The notes beneath the pieces were generated by a model. The model was not told where the DNA came from and made no database searches. It saw only the letters and a list, made by a program, of their open reading frames with translations. DNA of 37,248 nt from Gemelliphila palaticanis (GTDB taxonomy: Bacteria; Bacillota; Bacilli; Staphylococcales; Gemellaceae), in assembly GCA_013415235.1 (NCBI GenBank), contig JACBYF010000014.1, forward strand, positions 1 through 37,248, read 5' to 3'. Positions 24,992-34,406 of this stretch are shown here, piece by piece. Position 1 is the first letter of the stretch. Every line of letters starts with the position of its first letter. A program made the translations under genes and the position numbers.

Positions 24992-26131
24992 ATGAAATTT
25001 TCTATAAAAAAAAGTAAGTTTATAGAAGCACTTAATGTTGTTTCTAGAGCAATAGCACCTATTCCTGTTTTTGATATATTAAAAGGTATAAAGATAGAAA
25101 TATTTAATAATTATATTATATTAAAAGCAAGTGATTCTTTAATTTCTATAGAGTATGTTATAGATAAATACATTGATGACAAAGAAATGTTTTCAACAGA
25201 TTCAGAAGGAGAAATAGTAGTACCTTCTAAGTACTTTATAGATATTATAAAAAAAGCTCCTACAGAATATATAGAATTTGATGCTAATTCTAACTCTATA
25301 AAAATTTCTTCAGGTAATAGTGAATTTAATATTCAAGGATATGAAGTAAATGAATATCCAGATTTTCCTATAATATCTAAAGAAAATAAATTTACTATTT
25401 CGGCAAATTTATTTAATAATATAATTAAAGAAACTATATTCTGTACTGCACAAAATGATCAAAGACCCATTTTAGAAGGAGTTAATTTAGAGTTATTTAA
25501 TAGTATTTTAACAGCGACTGCAACAGATTCTCATAGACTTAGTAAAAGAAAAATTTCTTTAGAAAATATTAATACTGAACAAACTTTTAATATGATAATA
25601 CCTAGAAAAGCATTACAATCTGTTCAAAAAATAATAGAAAATAGAGAAAATGATATAGATATTTATTATGAGGATAATAGAATAGTATTTGTATATGAAA
25701 ATATAACTTATATAATTTTATTAATAAGTGGAAAATATCCAAATACAGACAAACTTATACCTAATATAAAAGTATGTGAGGTAGAAGTTAGTGGTAATAT
25801 TTTATTTGAAGCAGTAGATAGGGTATCTTTAATAAGTAGAGATGATAAAAATGATATAGTAAAACTTTCTATAAATAGTGATACAATAAACATTTTTTCT
25901 CAATCAAAAGAATTAGGAAATGCTGAAGAAGAAATATATGCAAATATAAAAAACGATGAAGATTTATTTGAAATAGCTGTTTCTGCTAAATTTTTAAAAG
26001 AAGCTATACATGCAATAAACTCAGAAACTATAATAATTAAGTTTTCAGGTGAACTAACAGCATTTACTATAGAACCTAGTGATTATCATAGAGATATAGT
26101 GCAAGTGTTATTACCTGTAAGAACTTATTAA
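24992..26131 (+). CDS. dnaN: DNA polymerase III beta sliding clamp
   Basis: The 379-residue protein has the three-fold clamp structure: MKFSIKKSKFIEALNVVSRAIAP at the start, a middle domain with ILEGVNLELFNSILTATATDSHRLSKRK (the common GVxL...ATDSHRL motif), and an end of SDYHRDIVQVLLPVRTY, where clamps typically read ...QLVLPVRTY. It encircles DNA and holds the replicative polymerase. AAAGGAG precedes the ATG. It follows dnaA as usual, but recF does not come next; a MFS gene does. Confidence 0.97.
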   Translation: MKFSIKKSKFIEALNVVSRAIAPIPVFDILKGIKIEIFNNYIILKASDSLISIEYVIDKYIDDKEMFSTDSEGEIVVPSKYFIDIIKKAPTEYIEFDANSNSIKISSGNSEFNIQGYEVNEYPDFPIISKENKFTISANLFNNIIKETIFCTAQNDQRPILEGVNLELFNSILTATATDSHRLSKRKISLENINTEQTFNMIIPRKALQSVQKIIENRENDIDIYYEDNRIVFVYENITYIILLISGKYPNTDKLIPNIKVCEVEVSGNILFEAVDRVSLISRDDKNDIVKLSINSDTINIFSQSKELGNAEEEIYANIKNDEDLFEIAVSAKFLKEAIHAINSETIIIKFSGELTAFTIEPSDYHRDIVQVLLPVRTY

Positions 26132-26151
26132 AAAAGAGGTAATAAAAATCA

Positions 26152-27348
26152 ATGAACATAAAAAAGAATAATATATATATAATAATATGTCTTATATTAT
26201 TAGGATCAATATTGAGAACACCTATTACAGGTATAGGAACTATTATAGGTATTATAAAAGAAAATCTAAATATTAATAATACTTTAGCTGGAATGATAAC
26301 AACTATACCGCTAATAGCATTTACATTAATTAGCCCATTTGCTGCTAAATTTGCAACTAAGAAAGGTTTAGAGAAAGCATTATTTTTATCTATATTAGTA
26401 ATAAGTTTTGGACTAGCTTTAAGATTTTATATAAACACTTATGTATTATTTATAGCTACATTTATTATAGGAGTAGGTATAGCTATAGGAAATGTTCTTA
26501 TACCTGTATTTACAAAAAAATATTATGATAATAGACTAGGAGTTATGACAGGTTTTTATACAGTTATAATGACAGTTACAGCATCAATATCAGCTGCAAT
26601 AAGTTATCCTTTATCAAAATCAAATATAATTAGTGAAAACTTTAGCTTAGGATTAGCATTAAATATATGGTTAATAGTGTCAATAATCGGAAGTATATTT
26701 TATTTCATTCTATATAGAAAAAATAATAATGTAGAAAATAGACAACATGAAGAAGGAAATAAAGTAAATTATAATATTTGGAAAAGTCCAAAATTATATT
26801 CTGTGACTATGACTATGGGATTACAATCGGCTCTATTTTACTGTAGTGTTTCTTGGTTTGGTGAAATTATGATTTCAAAAGGATTTACACCGACAGAAGC
26901 AGGAATACTACTTTCTGTAAGTCAATTTGCACAATTTCCTGCAACATTTTTAATGCCAATAATTGCTGATAAAATAAAAAATAAATTAATAATACCTATA
27001 TTTATATCATTTAGTTACTTAGCTTCTATAATATCGTTAATATTAATTGATAATAATATGATGCTTATGATATTAGTTATGATATTTTATGCATTAGCAG
27101 GAGGAGGATCATTCTCATTCGTTATGTATCTATTCTCATCAAAAACAAATACAGCAGAAGAAGCATCTAAAGTTTCAGGAGTTGCGCAATCAGGAGGCTA
27201 TCTATTAGCTGCTATATTCCCTCCATTACTAGGGTATGTAAAAGATGTATCAGATTGGAATACAGCTTTAATAATATTATTCGTAACAGCAATAGTATTA
27301 TTCGGAAGCATGATACATTGTAGTAGAGAAGGAAATATATTGAAATAA
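26152..27348 (+). CDS. MFS transporter of the CynX/NimT type
   Basis: The 398-residue permease has about 12 hydrophobic spans. LLGSILRTPITGIGTIIGIIKENL at the start and the helix 4-5 region IGNVLIPVFTKKYYDNRLGVMTGFYTVIMTVTASISAAISYPL match the CynX/NimT/YeaN group (anion or nitroimidazole-related transporters). The start is 20 bp after dnaN with an AAAGAGGT ribosome site, so it is probably cotranscribed with it, an unusual partner for the clamp gene. The true substrate is unknown. A decayed IS with a C4A4 hairpin follows and may end the transcript. Confidence 0.82.
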   Translation: MNIKKNNIYIIICLILLGSILRTPITGIGTIIGIIKENLNINNTLAGMITTIPLIAFTLISPFAAKFATKKGLEKALFLSILVISFGLALRFYINTYVLFIATFIIGVGIAIGNVLIPVFTKKYYDNRLGVMTGFYTVIMTVTASISAAISYPLSKSNIISENFSLGLALNIWLIVSIIGSIFYFILYRKNNNVENRQHEEGNKVNYNIWKSPKLYSVTMTMGLQSALFYCSVSWFGEIMISKGFTPTEAGILLSVSQFAQFPATFLMPIIADKIKNKLIIPIFISFSYLASIISLILIDNNMMLMILVMIFYALAGGGSFSFVMYLFSSKTNTAEEASKVSGVAQSGGYLLAAIFPPLLGYVKDVSDWNTALIILFVTAIVLFGSMIHCSREGNILK

Positions 27349-27370
27349 AAAGAATTTTAGTACTATTTAA

Positions 27371-27640
27371 TGAACCCCAAAATTTGGATAAACGACTTTT
27401 GGGGTTTTTACTATGTTAAAATTAATAAGAGAATAAAAAATATAAAAATAGAAAAAGTGGAATAATTATTTAAACATTATCTAAACAATATAATATTAAT
27501 AATTCAAGTATTAGCTATTTTAATAGGATTAATATGATTAGTGTGCTTAGAAATGGAAAAAATCTGAATTAAAAGAAGAAATAATTAATTGTGTTTTGAT
27601 TGATAATGAATAAATAAGTGAAACAGCTATAAAAAGTTAG
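27371..27640 (+). mobile_element. Decayed remnant of the IS3-family element
   Basis: The segment starts TGAACCCCAAAATTTGGATA, the same end as the intact IS at 16332, and follows its orfA with many substitutions and stops (CTTAGAAATGGAAAAAA, then TTAAAAGAAGAAATAATTAA and TTGATTGATAA are shared). Only about 270 bp of the left end remain. CCCCAAAA and TTTTGGGG near the end can form a hairpin followed by T, possibly ending the MFS transcript. Confidence 0.85.
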
Positions 27641-27671
27641 GAACTTCTTTTTTATTATTAGAATAATAAAA

Positions 27672-27700
27672 TTGAATTTAGTAAAAATATAATTTATAAT
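27672..27700 (+). promoter_or_regulatory. Promoter of the giant surface protein gene
   Basis: TTGAAT (27672-27677), 17 bp, TATAAT (27695-27700), about 40 bp before the ATG and directly downstream of the IS remnant. AAAGGAG (27729-27735) is the ribosome site. Confidence 0.7.
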
Positions 27701-27740
27701 AATTTTATAAAATCTTTATAATTTATTAAAAGGAGAAAAT

Positions 27741-30700
27741 ATGTTTAGAAATAATAGAAATTCTCAAAAAAAAGAATATTATTCTATAAGAAAATTTAAA
27801 TTTGGAGCAGCTTCAGTAACAGTAGGAACAGCTTTATTTTTTCTTATGGGGGGAACAGCTTCTGCTAACGAAGTAGTAACAGAAACTGCTAATGTAGAAA
27901 GTAAAACTAATGAAGAAGGTTCTTTAGAGGCTAGTGAGAATACAGCCCCAGTAGCTGAAACAAACAAAGTAGAAGTTGCTGTAAAAGAAGCAAGAACTGC
28001 AAATATTTCATATACAGTAAAATATGTAGATGAAACAGGAAAAGTATTAGATACTGTATCTAAAGTAGAAACAGTAGAGACAACTGATGAAGTAGCTTCA
28101 AAAATAGTTACAGTAGAATCAGATGTTAAATCTGACAAATTAATAGGATACAAACTTAAATCTACTGAAGACACTTCTAAAGTATTAGTATTAAAAGAAG
28201 GTTCAGAAAACGAAGTAGTATTTGTAGTTACTAAAGAAATACAATCAGATTCAGAAACAATAATTGATGATACAAATTCATTTGTTTCTGAAAAAGCAAC
28301 AACCAAACCAGTAGTTAAATTCAAAAAACCTAAATCAAGTGCAATGCCACGTCCAGCTAATGAAGGTCGTTCATTCACTGAAGGTGCTAGTTTCCGTGCT
28401 GATACAACATCAACACCAACAGTAACAGATCCAATGCCTTCTGGCTATACTGTGGATACTGAGCGTTTACCAGAAGAATTACAAAAATTCAGTGACAAAT
28501 CGAAAGATATCGTTACTTTTGGTATCGTTCAAAATGATGCAACAAACACTTACTTTAGCTATATTTTAAATAAAAGAACAGGAACATACGAAGTTATTCA
28601 ATTTAATCCAGAAGGTGTTGAATTAACACGTCAAACAATCCCAAATAATGGAACTTCAACGAATCTTTATTTTGACGGAGGAAAAACACGTCTTAAAGCT
28701 CAATTTCGTGCCGCAGAGCAGGGTTCAAGTCCCTTATCATTAAGCTTACAAACATTTGCAACAGCTGAGAAAGCAAAAGAAGAAAATAATGCTAATCCGT
28801 TGCAATCACTTGCTGGACGATTCAGTGATGGGTATGTTGATAAGTCATCTGGTGAGAGACGATTTGGACTTATCGAGTATTACGCTCCTTTGGTAGCATA
28901 CTCAGACACTAGCCATACCAATCTATTAACGGGAACTGAAATTCATCCTGACGTTATTCAATCTGGTTATACTGGAGAAACCTATACAACACGTCCGTTT
29001 AATCAAGCAGGTGAAGCAGGTGAGAATTTTGATGTTCTTGCACCATTAAATACTAATGGGGTATTAACGACTGCAGCATGGAAAGAAAAAGGTCAAGTTG
29101 AAGATGTTATCATAGAACAACCTTATTCAAGATGGGTAAACAAAGCGCAAGAAAATGGTACTTTACTTCGTAAAATTCGCTATGAGATAGTGGATGATGA
29201 AGGTAACATGAAAATTAGTGTCTTTTATGCAGATAAACCAGCTGGTTATGATGTTAAAAATCCTGAAAATGGACCAGAGCCTAATTTCAAACCAGCGATT
29301 GCAATTAAAAGAGAAACGAAACAAGACCATACCTATACTATTGGTGGAAATAAATGGAAAGTATCAAGTTATGAAGTAGAAAAAGCTGAAGTAATCGTAA
29401 AACCATCTATTTCTGAGACTGGACCATATACAGTGCCGTTTAAATCAGAACATTTTACTGTTTATGAAGATTTTGTAACTGAAGGCGGATACCCACCAGC
29501 GGAAGGAAGAGTTTATGCCAATAATGTCTTGAATGTCCGTAACCCATTCCGCCGTGCATCAGATGAGATTAAATATTACTATACACAAGAAACAGCTGTT
29601 GTGAAGTTCTTCGATGTAACAGATGGGGGCAAACGTGACCTAAACGAAGATGTTACTGGTATCAATGGTAAAGGTGAATCATTAATCCCTTCAGATCAAG
29701 GAGCTAATGCAACAGGTCAGTCAGTTTCAGATATTATTGCTGAGTATCAAGCAAAAGGTTACAAAGTAAAAGTAAATGGTTTTGATGCTAAACCTACATT
29801 CAATGCAACAACTGCAGAATATCCAGCTTACGGTACTTCAGAAGAAGACATGAAAGCTAACGAAGCTGCACGTCGTGAAACAAACAAAGCAACAGTTGAA
29901 ATCACACTTGAAAAAGTAAAAGGTTCAGTAGTTGTTAACTTTGTTGATGAAGCTGGTAATCCAATTCCTGGAGCTGATTCAGTGAATGCTGTTACTAACT
30001 CACCAATTATTGATGAGAATACTTCTAGACCAAATACTTATGATGTTACAGCAGAAGAAAAACAAACTATTACAGTTGGAGATAAAACATACGAACTAGT
30101 GCCAACTAAAAATGCAACACGCCAAGATAACGGAAGTTTTAGTGTTACAGATGGTCCAGTACCAAACTCAACAGGTACAATAGTTGAAGGAACAACTTAT
30201 GTAAACTATGTTTACCGTGAAGTGCCAAAACAACAATTAGCGAAATTAATCTTCAGAGAAGTACCAAGTAAAGAAGAAGCATCTAAAGAATCAGTTTTAG
30301 ATATTAATAAATACCCTTATACAGCAGATCAAGATGTAACAGGTACAGCAGGGCAACCAATCAACTTTGAAAATGTTGCAGATGCTAAATCAAAATTAGA
30401 AGCAGCAGGTTATGAAATTGTATCTGATGACTATAGTCGTGAAGATGGTACAAAACCTGAATACAATGATGTAGAAGGTGATACACAAGGATTCAAAGTA
30501 GTAGTAACACCACGTTACGAAGATATTCCTCCAAAAGATACACCAAATTGGCCAGAGGGAACACCTGAAAAGGATAAACAGGAAAAATTAGTAGAAAGAG
30601 TAACACGTACGATTCACTATCGTTACTTAACTCCTGATGGAGAAGAAGCATCAGCAGATGTTGTAGAAACTCTTGAATTTGAACGTTCAGCACGTATAAA

Positions 30701-33700
30701 TATGGTTACTAAAGAAGTAACATATACAGAGTGGACACCAAAAACAACGACAACATTTACTAACGTAACATCTCCTATCATTGAAGGATTTACAGCAGAT
30801 AAATTAGAAGCTGGTGAATTTACAAATATTAAAGCAACTGATGATGACAAAGAAGTAACTGTTATATATACGCCAAAAGCACCGAAAACAGGAAAAGTAG
30901 TAGTAAACTATGTAGATGAAGAAGGTAATGTCATCAAAGATCCAGTAGAAGATACACCAACTTCACCAGAAGGTACTGAATACAGTACATTAGACAACAA
31001 ACCAGAAGAAATTACAAATCCAAAAACTAACAAAGAATATGTGTTAGTAAAAGTTAAAGAAGACAGTGATCCTGAAAAAGGTACTGTTAAAAAAGGCGAG
31101 ACTAACGTAACGTATGTATACAAGGAAAAACCTAAGGGTAATGTAGTTGTTAAGTATATTGATGTTGACGGTAATGAAATCAAAGATCCAGTAGAAGACA
31201 CTCAAGAGTCATATGTTGGAACAGACTACAATACAGAAGAAGATAACAAGCCACAGACTATTAAAAAAGAAGGCAAAGTGTATGAGTTGGTACCAGTATT
31301 AACAAAAGGTAACGAAACAGGTAAGGTTGTAGAAGGTACAACAACTGTAACATATGTTTATAAAGATGTTACACCAAAACCAGAAGCACCTAAGACTGGT
31401 ACAGTAGTTATTGAGTATGTAGATACAAAAGGTAATCCAATTAAGACATCAGTTGTAGATGATAAAGATGTTCCAGTAGGTACAGATTATGATACAACAG
31501 ATGAAGATGGTAAGCCATCGACAATCACTGTAGGTAAAGACAAGTATGTCTTAGTACCAAGTTTAACGCAAGGTACAGAAAACGGTAAAGTGGTTGAAGG
31601 TACAACAACTATCACTTATGTTTATCAAAAAGTAGCTAACTGGATTCCAGAACTTCCAGGTGTACCGGATAAAGAGCGTCCAAGAACACCATATCCATTC
31701 AATCCAGAACAACCAAAAAATCCAATTCCAGGTATTCCAACAAATCCTGAAACTGGTATTCCAGTTATTCCATATGTAGATGGTTATGTACCAAATGTTC
31801 CTGGCAAAACAGAACCGTTGAAACCAGTAGATCCAAAAGATCCAAGTAAAGGTTACATCCCACCAAGTCCAGAAAACATTGAAGAAGATACACGTATCCC
31901 TTACAAGCTTGTAAAACGTGGTACAGTTATCGTTCATTACGAAGATACTGCAGGTAATGTGTTGAAGACACCAGTGACTGATGAGAACAATGTTCCAGTA
32001 GGTACAGATTACAACACAACAGACGAGGGAGACAAACCAACTAAATTGACGCATGATGGTGAAAACTATGTATTAGTACCATCTAAGACAAGAGGAACAG
32101 AAGAAGGTAAGGTAGTTGAAGGAACAACAGAGGTTACTTACGTTTACCAAAAAGTAGCGAACTGGATTCCATTAATACCAGGTGAACCAAACCCACCTAA
32201 GACACCATATCCATTTGATCCTACAAAACCAGAAGATCCAATTCCAACAGATCCAAAAGTTCCAGGTGTTCCAGTAATACCATACGTACCAGGATATGAA
32301 CCAGAAATACCATTACAACCAGTAGATCCAGAAGATCCAACTAAGGGTTACATCCCACCAACACCAGAAACACCAGGTAAGGACACACCAATTCCTTACG
32401 TACCAGCTAAAGGTACAGTTATTGTTAAGTACCGTGATGTTGATGGTAACCCATTGAAAGATCCAGTGACTGATGAAGATAACGTTCCAGTGGGTACAGA
32501 GTACAACACAACAGACGAAGGCGATAAACCAACAATATTAGTACACGATGGAGAAAACTACGTATTAGTACCAAGTTTAACAGAAGGTACAGAAGAAGGT
32601 AAAGTTACAAAAGGTACAACAACAATTACGTATGTATACCAAAAAGTAGGAAATTGGATACCATTAATTCCAGGTGAACCAAATCCACCTAAGACACCAT
32701 ATCCATTTAACCCTGAAAAACCAAACGATCCAATTCCAGCGGTTCCAGAGGTTCCAGGTAAACCAGGTGTTCCGGTGATTCCTTATGTACCAGGATATGA
32801 ACCAGAAATACCATTACAACCAGTAGATCCAGAAGATCCAACTAAGGGTTACATCCCACCAACACCAGAAACACCAGGTAAAGATACACCAATCCCTTAC
32901 AAACCAGCTAATGGTACAGTTGTGATTGAGTACAAGGATGTTGATGGTAATGTTATCAAAACTCCAGTTAGAGATGAAGATAACGTTCCAGTAGGTACAG
33001 TCTACAACACAACAGACGAAGGTGATAAACCAACTACAATCGTTCATGATGGTGAAACATACGTATTAGTACCAAGTTTAACAGAAGGTACAGAAGAAGG
33101 TAAAGTAACTAAGGGCACAACAACAATTACTTACGTTTACCAAAAAGTAGAGAACTGGATTCCAGAACTTCCAGCTGTTCCGGATAAAGATCGTCCAAGA
33201 ACACCATACCCATTTGACCCAGCGAAACCAGGAGATCCAATTCCAGCTGTTCCAGAGGTTCCAGGTAAGCCAGGTGTTCCAGTAATTCCTCACGTACCAG
33301 GATATGAGCCAGTAGATCCATCGAATCCAACTGATCCACTAAAACCAGTAGATCCGAAAGATCCAAATAAAGGATATATCCCACCAGTACCAGAAATACC
33401 AGGTAAAGATACACGTATCCCTTACGTTCCTGCATATGGTACAGTTGTAATTGAATACAAAGATGTAAATGGAAAACCAATTAAGTCACCAGTAACAGAT
33501 GAAAACAATGTAAGAGTTGATACTCCATATAACACAACAGATGAAGGAGATAGACCAACTACAATCATTACAGAGAATGGAGATAAATATGTATTAGTGC
33601 CATCACTAACACAAGGAGAAGAAGAAGGTAAGGTAACAAAAGGAACAACAACAATAACTTATGTATACCAAAAAGTAGCAAACTGGATACCAGAGTTACC

Positions 33701-34247
33701 AGGAGTACCAGAAAAAGATAGACCAAAAACACCATATCCATTCAATCCAGAAAAACCAAACGATCCAATTCCAGGTATTCCAACAAATCCTGAAACTGGT
33801 ATTCCGGTTATTCCATACGTACCAGGATATGAGCCGTTTGATCCAACAGATCCAACAAAACCATTACAACCGGTAGATCCAGAAGATCCAAGTAAAGGAT
33901 ATATACCACCAGTGCCAACAACACCAGGTGAAGATACATTAATACCGTACAGACCAGTACCAGGACAACCAGTTCCTCCAACTACAGGAGTAGAAATACC
34001 AGAAAATCCAACACCTGAGAAACCAGTTGAACCAGGAAAACCAACACCTGAAAAACCAGAAGTACCAGGAGAGCCAACACCTGAAAAACCAGCTGAGCCA
34101 GGAAAATCAACACCAGCTAAGCCAGCTAAGCCAGGAAAACCTAAGTTATCAAATACAGGTGAAGCAGCAGATTCAGGAGTATTAGCAGGATTAGGATTAC
34201 TAGGATTTGTATCAGTATTAGCAAGAAGAAGAAAAAACAATAAATAA
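27741..34247 (+). CDS. Giant YSIRK / LSNTG cell-wall adhesin with Mub and MucBP repeats
   Basis: A 2168-residue surface protein. Order: YSIRK-G signal (Y14-G22, cleavage after about A42); a MucBP-like unit (87-168); an N-terminal region (about 190-720) I cannot name, probably the binding head; a MucBP-like unit (728-830); a Mub-B2-like domain (951-1048, RVTRTIHYRYLTPDG...VTVIYTPK); MucBP units at 1051 and 1133; then five ~165-175-residue repeats starting at 1220, 1394, 1558, 1725 and 1900, each a MucBP fold (GTVxIxYxDxxGN...TYVYQKV) plus a Pro-rich linker (NWIPELPG...KGYIPP). A Pro-rich wall region (2075-2133), LSNTG (2136-2140), a hydrophobic span and ARRRKNNK end it. MucBP proteins bind mucins. 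Arg codons switch from AGA to CGT after about 28350 and back to AGA near 33480, suggesting acquired middle sequence. The Pro in the sorting motif is replaced by Ser. Confidence 0.92.
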   Translation: MFRNNRNSQKKEYYSIRKFKFGAASVTVGTALFFLMGGTASANEVVTETANVESKTNEEGSLEASENTAPVAETNKVEVAVKEARTANISYTVKYVDETGKVLDTVSKVETVETTDEVASKIVTVESDVKSDKLIGYKLKSTEDTSKVLVLKEGSENEVVFVVTKEIQSDSETIIDDTNSFVSEKATTKPVVKFKKPKSSAMPRPANEGRSFTEGASFRADTTSTPTVTDPMPSGYTVDTERLPEELQKFSDKSKDIVTFGIVQNDATNTYFSYILNKRTGTYEVIQFNPEGVELTRQTIPNNGTSTNLYFDGGKTRLKAQFRAAEQGSSPLSLSLQTFATAEKAKEENNANPLQSLAGRFSDGYVDKSSGERRFGLIEYYAPLVAYSDTSHTNLLTGTEIHPDVIQSGYTGETYTTRPFNQAGEAGENFDVLAPLNTNGVLTTAAWKEKGQVEDVIIEQPYSRWVNKAQENGTLLRKIRYEIVDDEGNMKISVFYADKPAGYDVKNPENGPEPNFKPAIAIKRETKQDHTYTIGGNKWKVSSYEVEKAEVIVKPSISETGPYTVPFKSEHFTVYEDFVTEGGYPPAEGRVYANNVLNVRNPFRRASDEIKYYYTQETAVVKFFDVTDGGKRDLNEDVTGINGKGESLIPSDQGANATGQSVSDIIAEYQAKGYKVKVNGFDAKPTFNATTAEYPAYGTSEEDMKANEAARRETNKATVEITLEKVKGSVVVNFVDEAGNPIPGADSVNAVTNSPIIDENTSRPNTYDVTAEEKQTITVGDKTYELVPTKNATRQDNGSFSVTDGPVPNSTGTIVEGTTYVNYVYREVPKQQLAKLIFREVPSKEEASKESVLDINKYPYTADQDVTGTAGQPINFENVADAKSKLEAAGYEIVSDDYSREDGTKPEYNDVEGDTQGFKVVVTPRYEDIPPKDTPNWPEGTPEKDKQEKLVERVTRTIHYRYLTPDGEEASADVVETLEFERSARINMVTKEVTYTEWTPKTTTTFTNVTSPIIEGFTADKLEAGEFTNIKATDDDKEVTVIYTPKAPKTGKVVVNYVDEEGNVIKDPVEDTPTSPEGTEYSTLDNKPEEITNPKTNKEYVLVKVKEDSDPEKGTVKKGETNVTYVYKEKPKGNVVVKYIDVDGNEIKDPVEDTQESYVGTDYNTEEDNKPQTIKKEGKVYELVPVLTKGNETGKVVEGTTTVTYVYKDVTPKPEAPKTGTVVIEYVDTKGNPIKTSVVDDKDVPVGTDYDTTDEDGKPSTITVGKDKYVLVPSLTQGTENGKVVEGTTTITYVYQKVANWIPELPGVPDKERPRTPYPFNPEQPKNPIPGIPTNPETGIPVIPYVDGYVPNVPGKTEPLKPVDPKDPSKGYIPPSPENIEEDTRIPYKLVKRGTVIVHYEDTAGNVLKTPVTDENNVPVGTDYNTTDEGDKPTKLTHDGENYVLVPSKTRGTEEGKVVEGTTEVTYVYQKVANWIPLIPGEPNPPKTPYPFDPTKPEDPIPTDPKVPGVPVIPYVPGYEPEIPLQPVDPEDPTKGYIPPTPETPGKDTPIPYVPAKGTVIVKYRDVDGNPLKDPVTDEDNVPVGTEYNTTDEGDKPTILVHDGENYVLVPSLTEGTEEGKVTKGTTTITYVYQKVGNWIPLIPGEPNPPKTPYPFNPEKPNDPIPAVPEVPGKPGVPVIPYVPGYEPEIPLQPVDPEDPTKGYIPPTPETPGKDTPIPYKPANGTVVIEYKDVDGNVIKTPVRDEDNVPVGTVYNTTDEGDKPTTIVHDGETYVLVPSLTEGTEEGKVTKGTTTITYVYQKVENWIPELPAVPDKDRPRTPYPFDPAKPGDPIPAVPEVPGKPGVPVIPHVPGYEPVDPSNPTDPLKPVDPKDPNKGYIPPVPEIPGKDTRIPYVPAYGTVVIEYKDVNGKPIKSPVTDENNVRVDTPYNTTDEGDRPTTIITENGDKYVLVPSLTQGEEEGKVTKGTTTITYVYQKVANWIPELPGVPEKDRPKTPYPFNPEKPNDPIPGIPTNPETGIPVIPYVPGYEPFDPTDPTKPLQPVDPEDPSKGYIPPVPTTPGEDTLIPYRPVPGQPVPPTTGVEIPENPTPEKPVEPGKPTPEKPEVPGEPTPEKPAEPGKSTPAKPAKPGKPKLSNTGEAADSGVLAGLGLLGFVSVLARRRKNNK
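31398..33963 (+). repeat. Five long in-frame tandem repeats in the adhesin gene
   Basis: Repeat units of about 490-525 bp start at 31398, 31920, 32412, 32913 and 33438. Units 4 and 5 are the closest in sequence, including identical linker stretches near 32280-32390 and 32785-32890. The last unit uses more AGA and A-ending codons than the others. Such arrays change copy number by recombination. Confidence 0.88.
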
Positions 34248-34284
34248 TAGATAAAACAAAGTCTACATATTTATTATTTATAAT

Positions 34285-34321
34285 AAAAAGGTAAGAGATT
34301 TAATATTCTCTTACCTTTTTT
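34285..34321 (+). terminator. Terminator of the adhesin gene
   Basis: AAAAAGGTAAGAGA (34285-34298) and TCTCTTACCTTTTT (34307-34320) with an 8-nt loop and T run. Confidence 0.9.
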
Positions 34322-34350
34322 GTATTTTTATATATTTAATTTAAAATAAA

Positions 34351-34382
34351 AAAGCATTAATCTTAATTTTGATTAATGCTTT
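34351..34382 (-). terminator. Terminator of ldh
   Basis: AAAGCATTAATC (34351-34362) and GATTAATGCTTT (34371-34382); on the minus strand the stem runs into TTTTTTATTTT. Confidence 0.85.
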
Positions 34383-34406
34383 AGTATATTTAAAGTATAA
34401 TTTTTA

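Noticed and set aside
31398..33963. Long direct repeats as a possible mobile or CRISPR structure
   Set aside because: They are in-frame protein repeats (MucBP plus linker) of a surface protein with no terminal inverted repeats.
27779..34240. Several long reading frames on the minus strand within the adhesin gene (for example 27779-28378, 31563-32054, 33659-34240)
   Set aside because: They arise from the repetitive, Pro/Thr/Val/Gly-rich codons of the plus-strand gene, have no ribosome sites and give low-complexity products.
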